64,000 nt of DNA from contig JAFKKN010000008.1 in assembly GCA_017305535.1 (NCBI GenBank), forward strand, positions 1 through 64,000. The letters are read 5' to 3'. The notes under the pieces are model-generated. The model searched no databases and was not told the origin of the DNA. It saw only the letters and a list, made by a program, of their open reading frames with translations. The position numbers and the translations under genes were made by a program. Of the stretch, positions 27,584 to 36,883 are shown piece after piece (within the stretch, counting starts at the first letter, position 1; each line of letters starts with the position of its first letter). The DNA is from Hyphomicrobiales bacterium. Lineage in GTDB: Bacteria > Pseudomonadota > Alphaproteobacteria > Rhizobiales > Xanthobacteraceae.

Positions 27584-29725
27584 ATGAAACGGGCGGTATG
27601 GGTCGCGGGGCTGGCGTGTCTGGTCGGCACGCCGTCTTCTTCCGAAGTCCGCGCCCAGGAGGAACTGCCGGAAATCACCGTCAGGGCGCCAAAACCAGCC
27701 AAGCGCCGGGCCCGCGTCGCCGTCCGTCCTGCCGCTCCGGCGCCAACCCCGGCCTTGCCGCCATCCACCGCTCCGGAAGAACTGCGCATGGATGCACCGC
27801 TCGCCTCCGAAAGCCGGCTGACGGCCGAACATGTCCTCGCCCGCGGCGCGGCTTCTCTCGGCGACACGCTCGGCACCACGCCCGGCGTGTCCGCCACCTC
27901 ATTCTCACCGGTCGCGAGCCGCCCCGTGATCCGGGGTCTCGGGGGCTTTCGCATCCGGACTCAGGAGGACGGCATCGGCACCGCTGACATGGCCAATCTT
28001 GGCGAGGACCACGCGGTGAGCATCGATCCGCTGGTGGCCGGCCAAGTCGAGGTCATTCGCGGCCCCGGCACGTTACGCTACGGCTCGCAGGCGACAGGCG
28101 GCGTGGTCAGCGCCAGCAACAACCGCATTCCCACCACGATCCCGAGGAACGGCATCGCGTTCGAGGCGCGCGGCGGGCTCAACAGCGTCAGTAACGGCGC
28201 CGACGGCGCGGTGCTGCTCGATGCCGGCGGCGGCAATGTCGCGATCCATGCCGACGCCTACCGGCGGCAGGCGGGGAACTATCGCATCCCCGGCGGGGTG
28301 CAGGCCAATTCGAGCTATCGCGCCGAAGGCCATGCCGTCGGCGGCTCCTACATCTTCGAGCGCGGTTTTATCGGCATGTCGTTTCAGAACACGGCGATGA
28401 CCTACTTCATCCCCGGCATCGATTCCGCGAAGGTGAAGAACCACATCGACCTGCATCAGAAAAAATGGACAAGTCGCGGCGAGTTGCGCGTTGGTGAAAG
28501 CGGTATCGATACCGTGCGCTATTGGCTCGGCTACACCGACTATCACCACAACGAGATCAACGGCGTCGGCGCGGACGCGGAGATCGGTTCGCGTTTCAAG
28601 AACCGCGAACTCGAATCACGCGTCGAGGTCGCGCATCTGCCATTCGCAACCGGACTCGGAGAGTTGCGCGGCTCCGCCGGGCTACAGTGGGGTCAGCGCG
28701 ATCTGTCGGTCGCGGGCGCGACGGAGGCCCTGCTGGCGCCGACGCAAACCAGCAATCTCGCGACCTTTCTGTTCGAGGAATTGCGGATGACGCCACGCCT
28801 GCGTGCGCAGGCCGCGCTACGCATCGAACAAACCAACACCAACGGCACCGGCGCCCGCTTTCCCGCAACCTTCCTGCCGCCACCGGATCAGCCGACGATT
28901 TTCCCGGTGGAGCGACGCTTCCTCCCGGTCAGCGCCAGCGCGGGACTGCTCTATGACTTGCCGCACGACATCGTCGCACGCGTCACGGTGCAGCATGTCG
29001 AGCGCGCGCCCGATCCGATCGAAATGTTCTACAAAGGACCGCACGACACGCCTCGCACATTCGAGATCGGCGATCCCGCCATGACGTTGGAGAAAGCCGA
29101 TACGGTCGAACTTGGTTTGAAGCGCGCGCGGGGCGACACCCGCTTCGAGGCATCGATCTACTACTCGCGCTATCAGAACTTCATCTTCAAGAACTTCACC
29201 GGCATCCGCTGCAACGAAAACTTTGCATCCTGCGGCGCACCCGGGGCGACTTACGACCAGATCATCTATTCGCAGCGCGACGCCCGGTTCGTCGGCGGCG
29301 AAATTCAGATCGAGCATGACGTGGCACGTATCTGGAACGGCGTGTTCGGCGTCGAGGCGCAATACGACATCGTCCACGCGACCTTCGCCGATGGCGGTTT
29401 CGTGCCGAAGATTCCGCCGCAGCGGCTCGGCGGCGGCCTCTACTATCGCGACGCCAACTGGACGGCGCGCGTCAATCTGCTCCACGCCTTCGCCCAGACC
29501 AACCTCGGCGCGTTCGAAACGCCGACGCCTGACTTCAACCTGCTCAACGCCGAGGTGAGCCACACCACGACATTGCCGAACGGCAATTGGCCGGTGGCGC
29601 TCACCGTCGGGCTCAAAGGCGAAAACCTGCTGAACGCCGACATCCGCTTTCACCAGTCCTATAAGAAGGACGAAGTGCTTCAGCCCGGCCGCAATATCCG
29701 CCTGTTCGCCTCGATGAAGTTCTGA
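27584..29725 (+). CDS. TonB-dependent outer-membrane receptor, ZnuD-like
   Basis: A 713-residue receptor. Signal peptide about 1-25 (MKRAVWVAGLACLVGTPSSS), TonB box EITVRA right after cleavage, a Pro/Ala-rich spacer, plug domain (GTTPGVSATSFSPVASRPVI, RGLGGFRIRTQEDGIGTADM, VEVIRGPGTLRYGSQATGG), then a 22-strand barrel ending in the usual aromatic Phe (LFASMKF). The plug wording and the single-domain layout resemble ZnuD metal receptors. Upstream Fur/Mur-like boxes support a metal (Fe, Mn or Zn) role; haem is also possible. The ATG at 27584 follows AGGAG by 6 bases. Confidence 0.9.
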   Translation: MKRAVWVAGLACLVGTPSSSEVRAQEELPEITVRAPKPAKRRARVAVRPAAPAPTPALPPSTAPEELRMDAPLASESRLTAEHVLARGAASLGDTLGTTPGVSATSFSPVASRPVIRGLGGFRIRTQEDGIGTADMANLGEDHAVSIDPLVAGQVEVIRGPGTLRYGSQATGGVVSASNNRIPTTIPRNGIAFEARGGLNSVSNGADGAVLLDAGGGNVAIHADAYRRQAGNYRIPGGVQANSSYRAEGHAVGGSYIFERGFIGMSFQNTAMTYFIPGIDSAKVKNHIDLHQKKWTSRGELRVGESGIDTVRYWLGYTDYHHNEINGVGADAEIGSRFKNRELESRVEVAHLPFATGLGELRGSAGLQWGQRDLSVAGATEALLAPTQTSNLATFLFEELRMTPRLRAQAALRIEQTNTNGTGARFPATFLPPPDQPTIFPVERRFLPVSASAGLLYDLPHDIVARVTVQHVERAPDPIEMFYKGPHDTPRTFEIGDPAMTLEKADTVELGLKRARGDTRFEASIYYSRYQNFIFKNFTGIRCNENFASCGAPGATYDQIIYSQRDARFVGGEIQIEHDVARIWNGVFGVEAQYDIVHATFADGGFVPKIPPQRLGGGLYYRDANWTARVNLLHAFAQTNLGAFETPTPDFNLLNAEVSHTTTLPNGNWPVALTVGLKGENLLNADIRFHQSYKKDEVLQPGRNIRLFASMKF

Positions 29726-29952
29726 TCTGCGGCAGGAGCCTTCGGCCGCTATCAACCTTTCCGTCAAACGAGACGAGGAACGAGGTCGAAACTCGTTCTC
29801 TGCCGTGCTAAGGGCTTCCGCAGCGAATGCGCCCGGCGGCGCGGCGATCGCGCCACTCCGTCGATATTCGATTAATGTCAATATGTTAGGCAATCGCGCG
29901 ACGCCATCCGGAGAAGGCGCGCGACGCCTCGACGATACCTTGGACGATCCCG

Positions 29953-31125
29953 ATGACCGACACCCAAGCCCCAGAGGCGACCGGAACCGCCGCTTGGGCG
30001 GCGGCCCTGCTGTCGTCATTCGCGCAGGCCGGCTACATCCGCGCCGAGCCACCTATCCTGCAACCGGCCGAGCCGTTCCTCGATCTTTCCGGCGAAGGCA
30101 TCCGCCGCAGCCTGTACCTGACCAGCGATCCGGGCGGCGAGGAACTGTGCCTGCGCCCCGACCTCACCATCCCGGTGGCGCGCGACTATCTTGCCTCCCG
30201 CCGCAGCGGCCAGCCCGCCGGGTTCTGCTACCTCGGCCCGGTGTTCCGCTATCGCGGCGGCAAGCCGAGCGAATTCCTTCAGGCCGGCGTCGAATCCTTC
30301 GGCCGACAGGACCGCGCCGCCGCCGACGCCGAAATGCTGGCCCTCGGCTGTGAAGCGACCGCCGCCTTCGGCGTCACTGATGTCGATATCAAGACCGGCG
30401 ACGTCGCGCTGTTCATTGCATTGATCGACGCGCTGAAGCTCTATCCAGTCTGGCGCCGCCGCCTGATCAAGGATTTCAACCGCAAGATCAGCCTCGCCAA
30501 GGATATCGAGCAACTGACGCTCGCGGCCAGCCCGACCCATAACGAATACGAAGGCGTACTGGCGGCGCTGGCCGGCTCCGACCGCAAGGCCGCGCTGGCG
30601 CTGGTCACCGACCTGATGACGATCGCCGGCACCACCAATGTCGGTGGCCGCACCGTGGCCGAGATCGCCGACCGCTTTCTCGAACAATCGACCTTGAAGG
30701 GCGGCGCCTTGCCGCGCGACGCCTTGCAGACGATCAATCGTTTCCTCACCATCGCCGGTACGCCCGACGAAGCGCTGCGTCAGTTGCGCGCGCTTGCCGC
30801 CGACGCCAGGCTCGACATCGATGCCGCCATCGACCAGTTCGAAAGCCGCACGCAATTCATGAAAACGCGCGGCATCGACCTTAACACGGTTCGTTTCGCG
30901 ACCGCCTTCGGTCGCGGCGTCGACTACTACACCGGCTTCGAGTTCGAACTGCACCGCAAGGGCAACGGCGACGACCCGCTGGTGGCGGGCGGACGCTACG
31001 ACGGACTGCTCACCCAGCTCGGCGCGGCCACGCCTATCCCCGCTGTCGGCTTCTCGATCTGGGTCGAAGCGCTGACACAACTTCGTCACCAGATTGCCGC
31101 AAGAATCCCCGGGGCCAATTCATGA
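29953..31125 (+). CDS. hisZ: ATP phosphoribosyltransferase regulatory subunit HisZ
   Basis: A 390-residue histidyl-tRNA-synthetase-like protein with no aminoacylation role, the regulatory partner of HisG. Class II motifs are recognisable: [48 protein letters not shown], and the C-terminal [15 protein letters not shown] with [13 protein letters not shown]. Its stop overlaps the hisG start by 4 bases, as expected for a heteromeric pair. Confidence 0.93.
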   Translation: MTDTQAPEATGTAAWAAALLSSFAQAGYIRAEPPILQPAEPFLDLSGEGIRRSLYLTSDPGGEELCLRPDLTIPVARDYLASRRSGQPAGFCYLGPVFRYRGGKPSEFLQAGVESFGRQDRAAADAEMLALGCEATAAFGVTDVDIKTGDVALFIALIDALKLYPVWRRRLIKDFNRKISLAKDIEQLTLAASPTHNEYEGVLAALAGSDRKAALALVTDLMTIAGTTNVGGRTVAEIADRFLEQSTLKGGALPRDALQTINRFLTIAGTPDEALRQLRALAADARLDIDAAIDQFESRTQFMKTRGIDLNTVRFATAFGRGVDYYTGFEFELHRKGNGDDPLVAGGRYDGLLTQLGAATPIPAVGFSIWVEALTQLRHQIAARIPGANS

Positions 31126-32102
31126 CCACGCCATTCGTTCTCGCGGTCCCCTCCAAGGGCCGCTTGCAGGAAAATGCCGAGGCATTCTTCAGCCGCGCCG
31201 GCCTCACATTGTCGAAGCCCGGCGGCGCGCGCGACTATCGCGGCACCATCGCCGGATTGGACAATGTCGAAATCGCCTACCTCTCCGCGAGCGAGATCGC
31301 ATCGCAACTGGCGCGCGGCAGCGTGCATCTCGGCATCACCGGCGAAGATCTGATCCGCGAGAGCATTCTCGACGCGGATCGTCGCGTCGCGCTGATCAAT
31401 CCGCTCGGCTTCGGTTACGCCAACGTCGTCGTCGCGGTACCGCAGGCATGGATCGATGTCCGCACCATGGCCGATCTCGACGACGTCACCACGGAATTTC
31501 GCGCGCAGCACAATCGTCGCATGCGCGTCGCCACCAAGTACATCAACCTGACGCGCATGTTTTTTGCGGCGCAAGGCATCATCGATTATCGCATCGTCGA
31601 AAGCGCCGGTGCCACCGAGGGCGCGCCCGCGACGGGCACCGCCGAGATGATCGTCGACATCACCACCACCGGAGCGACGCTCGCCGCTAACGGACTAAAG
31701 GTGCTGGACGACGGCGTGATGCTGCGCAGCCAGGCCAATCTCGTCGCCTCGCGCAATGCCGACTGGTCCGCCGACGCGCGTGAGACCGCACGCGTCATCC
31801 TCGACCACATCGCCGCCCGCGCGCGCGCCAGCAAATACAAGGAAGTCCGCACCCGGTTCAAAGGCTGCAACGCCGAACTTCTCGCGGAGGCGCACAATCG
31901 CTTCGGCGTGGTTTCGCCGTTCGGCGGCCCGACCTCGTCCGGCATGGTGACGCTGCACTGCCCACCCGCGCAGATCTACGCGCTCGGCAGCTTCCTGCGC
32001 GATCACGGCGCCGACACCGTGTCCGTCGCGTCGCTCGACTACGTGCTGGACCGCGAGAACCCGCTGTTCGCCAAGCTGGCGGCATTCCTTCCGCCCGCGT
32101 AA
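31122..32102 (+). CDS. hisG: ATP phosphoribosyltransferase HisG (326 residues, with HisZ)
   Basis: A 326-residue enzyme for the first step of histidine synthesis (ATP + PRPP to phosphoribosyl-ATP). Catalytic part: [41 protein letters not shown] (two blocks), [13 protein letters not shown], and the PRPP loop [15 protein letters not shown]. HisG proteins that work with HisZ are usually about 210-230 residues; this one has about 100 more, including a C-terminal part ([39 protein letters not shown] in pieces) that resembles the regulatory HisG_C domain. Overlaps hisZ by 4 bases. Confidence 0.93.
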   Translation: MTTPFVLAVPSKGRLQENAEAFFSRAGLTLSKPGGARDYRGTIAGLDNVEIAYLSASEIASQLARGSVHLGITGEDLIRESILDADRRVALINPLGFGYANVVVAVPQAWIDVRTMADLDDVTTEFRAQHNRRMRVATKYINLTRMFFAAQGIIDYRIVESAGATEGAPATGTAEMIVDITTTGATLAANGLKVLDDGVMLRSQANLVASRNADWSADARETARVILDHIAARARASKYKEVRTRFKGCNAELLAEAHNRFGVVSPFGGPTSSGMVTLHCPPAQIYALGSFLRDHGADTVSVASLDYVLDRENPLFAKLAAFLPPA

Positions 32103-32195
32103 TCGTAATTTCACCGATAGGACTCATTGTCGAATTTATTCCTCGGCCTCATATTATTGATCGGGACGAGAATAACGGTGGCGGATATTCAATCG

Positions 32196-33242
32196 ATGGC
32201 GGACGACAAGCACATCACAGGCGCGTCCATTGAGGTTGCCGGCGGTAACGGCCATCGGCTTTCGATTGTGGTGCCGGTCTACAACGAAGCGGCCGGGCTT
32301 GCTTTGCTGCACGAGCGGCTCACCCGCCTCGCCGAGAAGCTGCACCAGCGCTATGCGATCACTTGCGAAGTGATCTATGTCGACGACGGCAGCAAGGACG
32401 CGACACTGTCGATCGCCCGCGGTCTCCCGGCTGATCTGCTCGATATGCAGGTGGTGTCGCTGTCGCGTAACTTCGGCAAGGAGGCCGCCCTGATGGCGGG
32501 CCTCGATCACGCCGGAGACGGTGCCATCCTGTTCATGGACGGCGACGGCCAGCACCCGCCGGACCTCGTCGAAAAATTGGTAAGCCACTGGATCGATGAC
32601 GGCTACGATGTGGTCTATACCGCCAAGGCGCATCGCAACAACGAGTCCGCGTTGCGCCGCTTCGCGGTGCACGGCTTCTACGCGCTGATCAATTGGGGCG
32701 CGCGGCAGAAAATCCCCGAAGACGCGGGAGACTTCCGCCTGCTGTCGCCGCGCGCCGTCGCGGCGCTGCGCCGCCTGCCCGAACGCAACCGCTTCTTCAA
32801 GGGCCTCGCGAGCTGGATCGGCTTTCGCCAGATCCGCGTCGACTACGAACCTGCGCCGCGCGCGCACGGAGTCACCAGCTTCAGCCCGGCACGGCTGCTC
32901 GGGTTGTCGATCGAAGGGCTCACTTCGTTCTCGGTCGCGCCGCTTCGCTTCGCCAGCCTGCTGGGATTGCTGCTGGCATTCGTCGCCTTCCTGTTCGGAC
33001 TGTCGATCCTGTGGGAAACGCTGGTCAAGGGCGAGAGCGTCCCCGGTTATCCGTCGCTGATCGTCGGCCTGATGACCATCGGCGGCGTGCAACTGATCAT
33101 GATCGGCATCGTCGGCGAATACATCGGAAAGATTCTGTCCGAGTTGAAGGCGCGGCCGATCTATTTCGTCGCCGAGCACGACATCAAGCGGTCCCCGCAT
33201 CGCATCGACACCACGACCATCGAGCGGGTCACCTCTGAATGA
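32196..33242 (+). CDS. Family 2 glycosyltransferase with two C-terminal membrane helices
   Basis: A 348-residue polyprenol-phosphate sugar transferase-like protein (GtrB/ArnC/DPM1 type). GT-A motifs: SIVVPVYNEAAGLALL, EVIYVDDGSKDATL, SLSRNFGKEAALMAGLDHA, ILFMDGDGQHPPDLVEKL, and FKGLASWIGFRQ with YEPAPRAHGVTSFSP. Two hydrophobic hairpins close it (LLGLLLAFVAFLFGLSIL; LMTIGGVQLIMIGIVGEYIG). It likely loads a sugar onto undecaprenyl phosphate. Start uncertain: ATG 32196 or GTG 32178. Its stop overlaps the ChbG-like start by 4 bases. Confidence 0.88.
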   Translation: MADDKHITGASIEVAGGNGHRLSIVVPVYNEAAGLALLHERLTRLAEKLHQRYAITCEVIYVDDGSKDATLSIARGLPADLLDMQVVSLSRNFGKEAALMAGLDHAGDGAILFMDGDGQHPPDLVEKLVSHWIDDGYDVVYTAKAHRNNESALRRFAVHGFYALINWGARQKIPEDAGDFRLLSPRAVAALRRLPERNRFFKGLASWIGFRQIRVDYEPAPRAHGVTSFSPARLLGLSIEGLTSFSVAPLRFASLLGLLLAFVAFLFGLSILWETLVKGESVPGYPSLIVGLMTIGGVQLIMIGIVGEYIGKILSELKARPIYFVAEHDIKRSPHRIDTTTIERVTSE

Positions 33243-34081
33243 GCGCCCCACCGCCGCGTCGCATCTGGCTGTGCGCCGATGACTACGGCATCAGCCCCGG
33301 CGTCAATCGCGGCATTCGTGACTTAATCGAACGCAAGCGTCTCAACGCGACATCGGTGATGGTGGTGGGGCCGGCGGTCAACCGCGACGAAGTGACCGCG
33401 TTGCAGACAGCAGTTGCGGCCAGTGCACATTGCGCAATCGGGCTGCACGCAGTGCTGACCGCGCCGTTTGATCCGCTGACGATGCATTTCAAGCCGCTCG
33501 CCGGCGGCCAATTCCTGCCGTTGTCGAAAATGCTGCGGGTCAGCCTGCTGCGTCGCCTCGACAGCGAAATCATCCGCACCGAACTAAGCGCGCAGGTCGC
33601 CAAGTTCATCGAGCTGTTCGGACGCGCGCCTGACTATCTCGACGGCCATCAGCATGTGCAATTGTTTCCGCAAGTCTGCGATGCCTTTCTCGACGCGGCG
33701 AAAACCGGCGCACCTGGCGCGTGGGTCCGCCAGTGCGGCCGCGCGCAACCATTCCGACACGGTCTCGGTTCACCCAAGGCGCTGCTGCTCGACGGACTGA
33801 GCCGGCAATTCCGCCGCAAGACCGCTCAGGCCGGGCTCCTGTTCAATCCCGGTTTCGCCGGGGCCTACGACTTTTCGGAGGGCGGCGATTTCGGTGCTCT
33901 GATGCGCCAGTTTCTCGACGGCCTTCCCGACGGCGGGCTGATCATGTGCCACCCCGGATTCGTCGACGACACATTGCGCGAACTCGATCCCCTCACCGAT
34001 CAGCGCGAGCGGGAATACGCCTATCTCGCGAGCGACGACTTCCCGGCCTTGCTAACCTCAACGCAGGCCGAACTGCGCTGA
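33239..34081 (+). CDS. ChbG/HpnK (YdjC) family carbohydrate deacetylase
   Basis: A 280-residue metal-dependent deacetylase of the YdjC superfamily. Metal-site features: LCADDYGISPGVNRGI (Asp-Asp), HCAIGLHAVLT, and DYLDGHQHVQLFP. Relatives remove acetyl groups from diacetylchitobiose (ChbG) or act in hopanoid side-chain synthesis (HpnK). Tight overlap with a polyprenol-phosphate glycosyltransferase suggests it trims an N-acetyl sugar made or transferred by that enzyme, perhaps for an envelope glycolipid; inferred from context. No other hopanoid genes are nearby. Confidence 0.87.
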   Translation: MSAPPPRRIWLCADDYGISPGVNRGIRDLIERKRLNATSVMVVGPAVNRDEVTALQTAVAASAHCAIGLHAVLTAPFDPLTMHFKPLAGGQFLPLSKMLRVSLLRRLDSEIIRTELSAQVAKFIELFGRAPDYLDGHQHVQLFPQVCDAFLDAAKTGAPGAWVRQCGRAQPFRHGLGSPKALLLDGLSRQFRRKTAQAGLLFNPGFAGAYDFSEGGDFGALMRQFLDGLPDGGLIMCHPGFVDDTLRELDPLTDQREREYAYLASDDFPALLTSTQAELR

Positions 34082-34190
34082 CATTGCCGAAATGTAATCC
34101 GCCACGCGGTGAACGAAATATTTTTGGCCGCTACTTATTGCGACACAAAGCGCGCCTACATCTTCTCCCGGTTTCGCATTGGAGAATGCC

Positions 34191-34973
34191 ATGACACCGC
34201 AAGAACGCCAGATGATCGATGACCTCTTCGACCGGCTGGCCCGCGTCGAAAGTGTTGCGCGCGACCCGGAAGCCGAGGACGCGATCGCCCGGGCGTGGCA
34301 GCGCGCACCTAACGCATCCTATGCGCTGGTGCAGACCGTGCTCGTCCAGGACGAAGCGTTGAAGCGGGCGCATGAACGCATCGAGGCGCTTGAGGCTCGT
34401 GGAGCCCCCGAGCAAAAGCCGGCCGGCGGCTTCCTCGATTCCATGCGCGATAATCTATTCGGACAAGGTCAAGGGCGTGGATCAGTGCCCAATGTTCCTC
34501 CGCCCGGCAATGCTCCCCCCAACCGTCCCGCATGGAACACCGGACAGGTCCTCGGCCAGGGTGGGCCTGAACCCTATCCGCCGCAGCAGCAACCACAAGC
34601 AGCAGGCGGCGGTGGCGGATCGTTTCTCGGAACGGCGGCAGCTGCGGCGGCAGGCGTTGTTGGCGGTTCGTTGTTGCTGAACAGCTTCCGCTCGATGATG
34701 GGCGGCGGTCATCAGGGCTTCGGCGACGCATCGGCCTTCGGCAGCCGGGGTGGCGGCAGCCCGTGGAGTTCCGATCAATCCGGCGGCAACCTCGCCCGCG
34801 ACGCTGGTGTGAATGACATCGGCTCCGGCGGACGCGGCAGCAGCCGACAGGATCAATTCGATCAGGCCCAGGCCGATGCCGATCAGGACCAGGATCAAGA
34901 CCAGGACGACGAGGACAATTTCGCCGACAACGACGACGGATATGACGGCGACGACGACAGCGATTTCGCTTAA
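34191..34973 (+). CDS. DUF2076 protein with strongly acidic C-terminal tail
   Basis: A 260-residue protein. Residues 1-75 form the DUF2076 coiled N terminus (MTPQERQMIDDLFDRLARVE, ALVQTVLVQDEALKRAHERI). A Pro/Gly/Gln-rich middle contains a short hydrophobic stretch (GTAAAAAAGVVGGSLLLNSF) that may insert in a membrane. The last 50 residues are Gln/Asp-rich (repeats of QD, then DNDDGYDGDDDS). Function unknown. The ATG at 34191 is chosen because GGAGA lies 6 bases upstream. A perfect terminator hairpin follows. Confidence 0.85.
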   Translation: MTPQERQMIDDLFDRLARVESVARDPEAEDAIARAWQRAPNASYALVQTVLVQDEALKRAHERIEALEARGAPEQKPAGGFLDSMRDNLFGQGQGRGSVPNVPPPGNAPPNRPAWNTGQVLGQGGPEPYPPQQQPQAAGGGGGSFLGTAAAAAAGVVGGSLLLNSFRSMMGGGHQGFGDASAFGSRGGGSPWSSDQSGGNLARDAGVNDIGSGGRGSSRQDQFDQAQADADQDQDQDQDDEDNFADNDDGYDGDDDSDFA

Positions 34974-34993
34974 TGGCTCTGACGTCCTAAATG

Positions 34994-35023
34994 AAAACGG
35001 CCGCTCGAATGAGCGGCCGTTTT
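34994..35023. terminator. Perfect bidirectional terminator
   Basis: A 13-bp perfect stem (AAAACGGCCGCTC / GAGCGGCCGTTTT) around the loop GAAT. The A-tract and T-tract flank it symmetrically, so it can end both the DUF2076 gene and the convergent L,D-transpeptidase gene. Confidence 0.93.
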
Positions 35024-35042
35024 GCGTCCAAGGTTACATAAA

Positions 35043-35840
35043 CTAAATAACGACGACGCGAGCGCCGACGTGGACGCGTCCATAGAGATCGATAACATCC
35101 TCATTGCGCATACGGATGCAGCCGGAGGACACGTTGGTGCCGATGGTCCATGGTTCGTTCGAGCCATGGATGCGGTAGAGCGAGGAGCCGAGATACATCG
35201 CGCGCGCGCCAAGCGGATTTTCCGGCCCGCCCTCCATGAAGCGCGGCAAATCGGGACGACGCCTGAGCATATCCGCCGGCGGCGTCCATGACGGCCATTC
35301 CTTCTTCGCGGTAATCGACTTTACACCCGACCATGTGAAGCCGGGGCGGCCGACGCCGATACCGTAACGCAACGCCGCGCCGCCTGGTTGCACCAGATAG
35401 AGAAATTTGTTGGGCGTATCGACCACGATGGTGCCGGGATGCTCCTTGCCGTGATATTCGACGAGCTGCTTCTCGTATTTCGGATCGAAGCCCGGGCGCG
35501 CCGCTTCCATCGGACCACCCTGGCGATACATCGTCTGTTGCGGCACGGGCTCCGGTGCCATCTGCTCGGGTGACGGCGGATAGATCGGCCGGCGATCGTA
35601 GGATGGTTGCGCGTGATAGCCGCGCGGCTGCGCCTGTTCGTCGCCGAACAGGAATTCGATGAAGCCACCGCCCATGTTTGAGCGCTGCGCATAGGCAACT
35701 TGCGTCGGCGCGGGCTGACCCGCGTAGACTACGGTCGACGACGTAACGGGATACGATCTCTCGAAGGCGGTGGCGGGACAGAGCCCCGCGCCAAAACCAG
35801 CCGCACCAACGCACATCACCAGGGAAAATTTCTTCAGCAT
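35043..35840 (-). CDS. L,D-transpeptidase (YkuD domain)
   Basis: A 265-residue exported enzyme that forms 3-3 peptidoglycan crosslinks or tethers proteins to the wall. Signal peptide about 1-25 (FSLVMCVGAAGFGAGLCPATA), then a Pro/Gln-rich spacer, then the YkuD domain from about 125: IVVDTPNKFLYLVQPGG, GVGRPGFTWSG, MYLGSSLYRIHGSNEP and the catalytic block SSGCIRMRNEDVIDLY with His and Cys present. Start at 35840 (MLKKFSLVMC). Divergent from cheZ. Confidence 0.92.
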   Translation of the reverse strand: MLKKFSLVMCVGAAGFGAGLCPATAFERSYPVTSSTVVYAGQPAPTQVAYAQRSNMGGGFIEFLFGDEQAQPRGYHAQPSYDRRPIYPPSPEQMAPEPVPQQTMYRQGGPMEAARPGFDPKYEKQLVEYHGKEHPGTIVVDTPNKFLYLVQPGGAALRYGIGVGRPGFTWSGVKSITAKKEWPSWTPPADMLRRRPDLPRFMEGGPENPLGARAMYLGSSLYRIHGSNEPWTIGTNVSSGCIRMRNEDVIDLYGRVHVGARVVVI

Positions 35841-36025
35841 CGACGTACTCTGCACTGTTTCGTCGTGAATTGCCGCGAGGCGGCCCATGGAACTAATAAA
35901 GTTCAAAACCGCGTCGGTTTGGTAAACAGAACGGGCTCGCGGATTCACCACGCTCGACGAAAGCCGCGTTCTTGCGGACAGCGTTTATTTTCCGTCAACG
36001 CCGACACGCGATGGTTAACCGATGA

Positions 36026-36048
36026 TTATCGCAAAATCCCTGCGATAA
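36026..36048. promoter_or_regulatory. Perfect 8-bp inverted repeat upstream of cheZ
   Basis: TTATCGCA (36026-36033) and TGCGATAA (36041-36048) flank a 7-base spacer, 73 bases before the cheZ start. Shape and position suit a regulator binding site; the protein is not known. Confidence 0.5.
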
Positions 36049-36121
36049 AGTTCCCGCTGTGAACCTCGCGTTAAAGGCCGATGTTCTACAACCGTCAGAA
36101 TTGATTGGCGGGGATGGGGCG

Positions 36122-36883
36122 ATGGTTCAGCGCAAACGCTTTCGCATTGAGGATACTGTCGGCAGCGCGCCGGCTCCGGAACAAGAGATAAATAACGACG
36201 CGGTGCCGACGCATCGCCAGATCATGGCGGAGCTGCGAGCGATCCGGGATCAGATGGCCACGCCGGGCCGGATCGATGTCGTGCACGACGACGATGCGTC
36301 ACCTCAGGTTATCGAGGCTCACAACCTGCTCCAGACCTATCGCGCGCAGATTGAACAGTGCGAGAAGCTGAAGGTCGAACTCGACCTGATTTACGACGCC
36401 ATCAACCGCACGAAGCAGGAAATCGCCGTGCTGCACGGCAAGAGCTTCAACGGCGCGGAGATGGCGAAGGTCACTGGCGAACTTGGCGCAGTCGTCGGCG
36501 GCACCGAGGAAGCCACGCAGCAGATCCTGGAAGCGGCCGAAGCGATCGACCAGTCCGCTTCCGCGCTCGCCGGCGGCACCTCGGCCGATCAGCAACATCG
36601 GCTCAGCGAGGAAATCCAGGACCGGGTCGTCGCGATCTTCGAGGCCTGTAATTTCCAGGATCTGACCGGGCAGCGCATCAGCAAGGTGATGAACACGATG
36701 AAGTTCATCGAACATCACATCAACGTCATGATGGACATCTGGGGCGGCGTCGACGCCATCAAGGCGCATGCGCCGGCGGTTATCGATGATCGCGTCGGCG
36801 ACGCTCGCCTGCTCAACGGGCCGAAGCTCGACGGCGACACCGATCACGCCTCGCAGGACGATATCGACGCGATGTTTGGCTGA
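36122..36883 (+). CDS. cheZ: Alphaproteobacterial CheZ-type chemotaxis phosphatase
   Basis: A 253-residue mostly helical protein. The conserved CheZ region is FEACNFQDLTGQRISKVMNTMKFIE (read in two blocks), in which the Asp and Gln of QDLTGQR correspond to the residues that dephosphorylate CheY-P. The extreme C terminus ends DDIDAMFG, matching the CheZ C-terminal peptide that docks on CheY. The start at 36122 (MVQRKRFRIED) is preceded by GGGG 7-10 bases upstream; an earlier GTG at 36059 is less likely. It stands alone, about 22 kb from the flagellar genes. Confidence 0.87.
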   Translation: MVQRKRFRIEDTVGSAPAPEQEINNDAVPTHRQIMAELRAIRDQMATPGRIDVVHDDDASPQVIEAHNLLQTYRAQIEQCEKLKVELDLIYDAINRTKQEIAVLHGKSFNGAEMAKVTGELGAVVGGTEEATQQILEAAEAIDQSASALAGGTSADQQHRLSEEIQDRVVAIFEACNFQDLTGQRISKVMNTMKFIEHHINVMMDIWGGVDAIKAHAPAVIDDRVGDARLLNGPKLDGDTDHASQDDIDAMFG

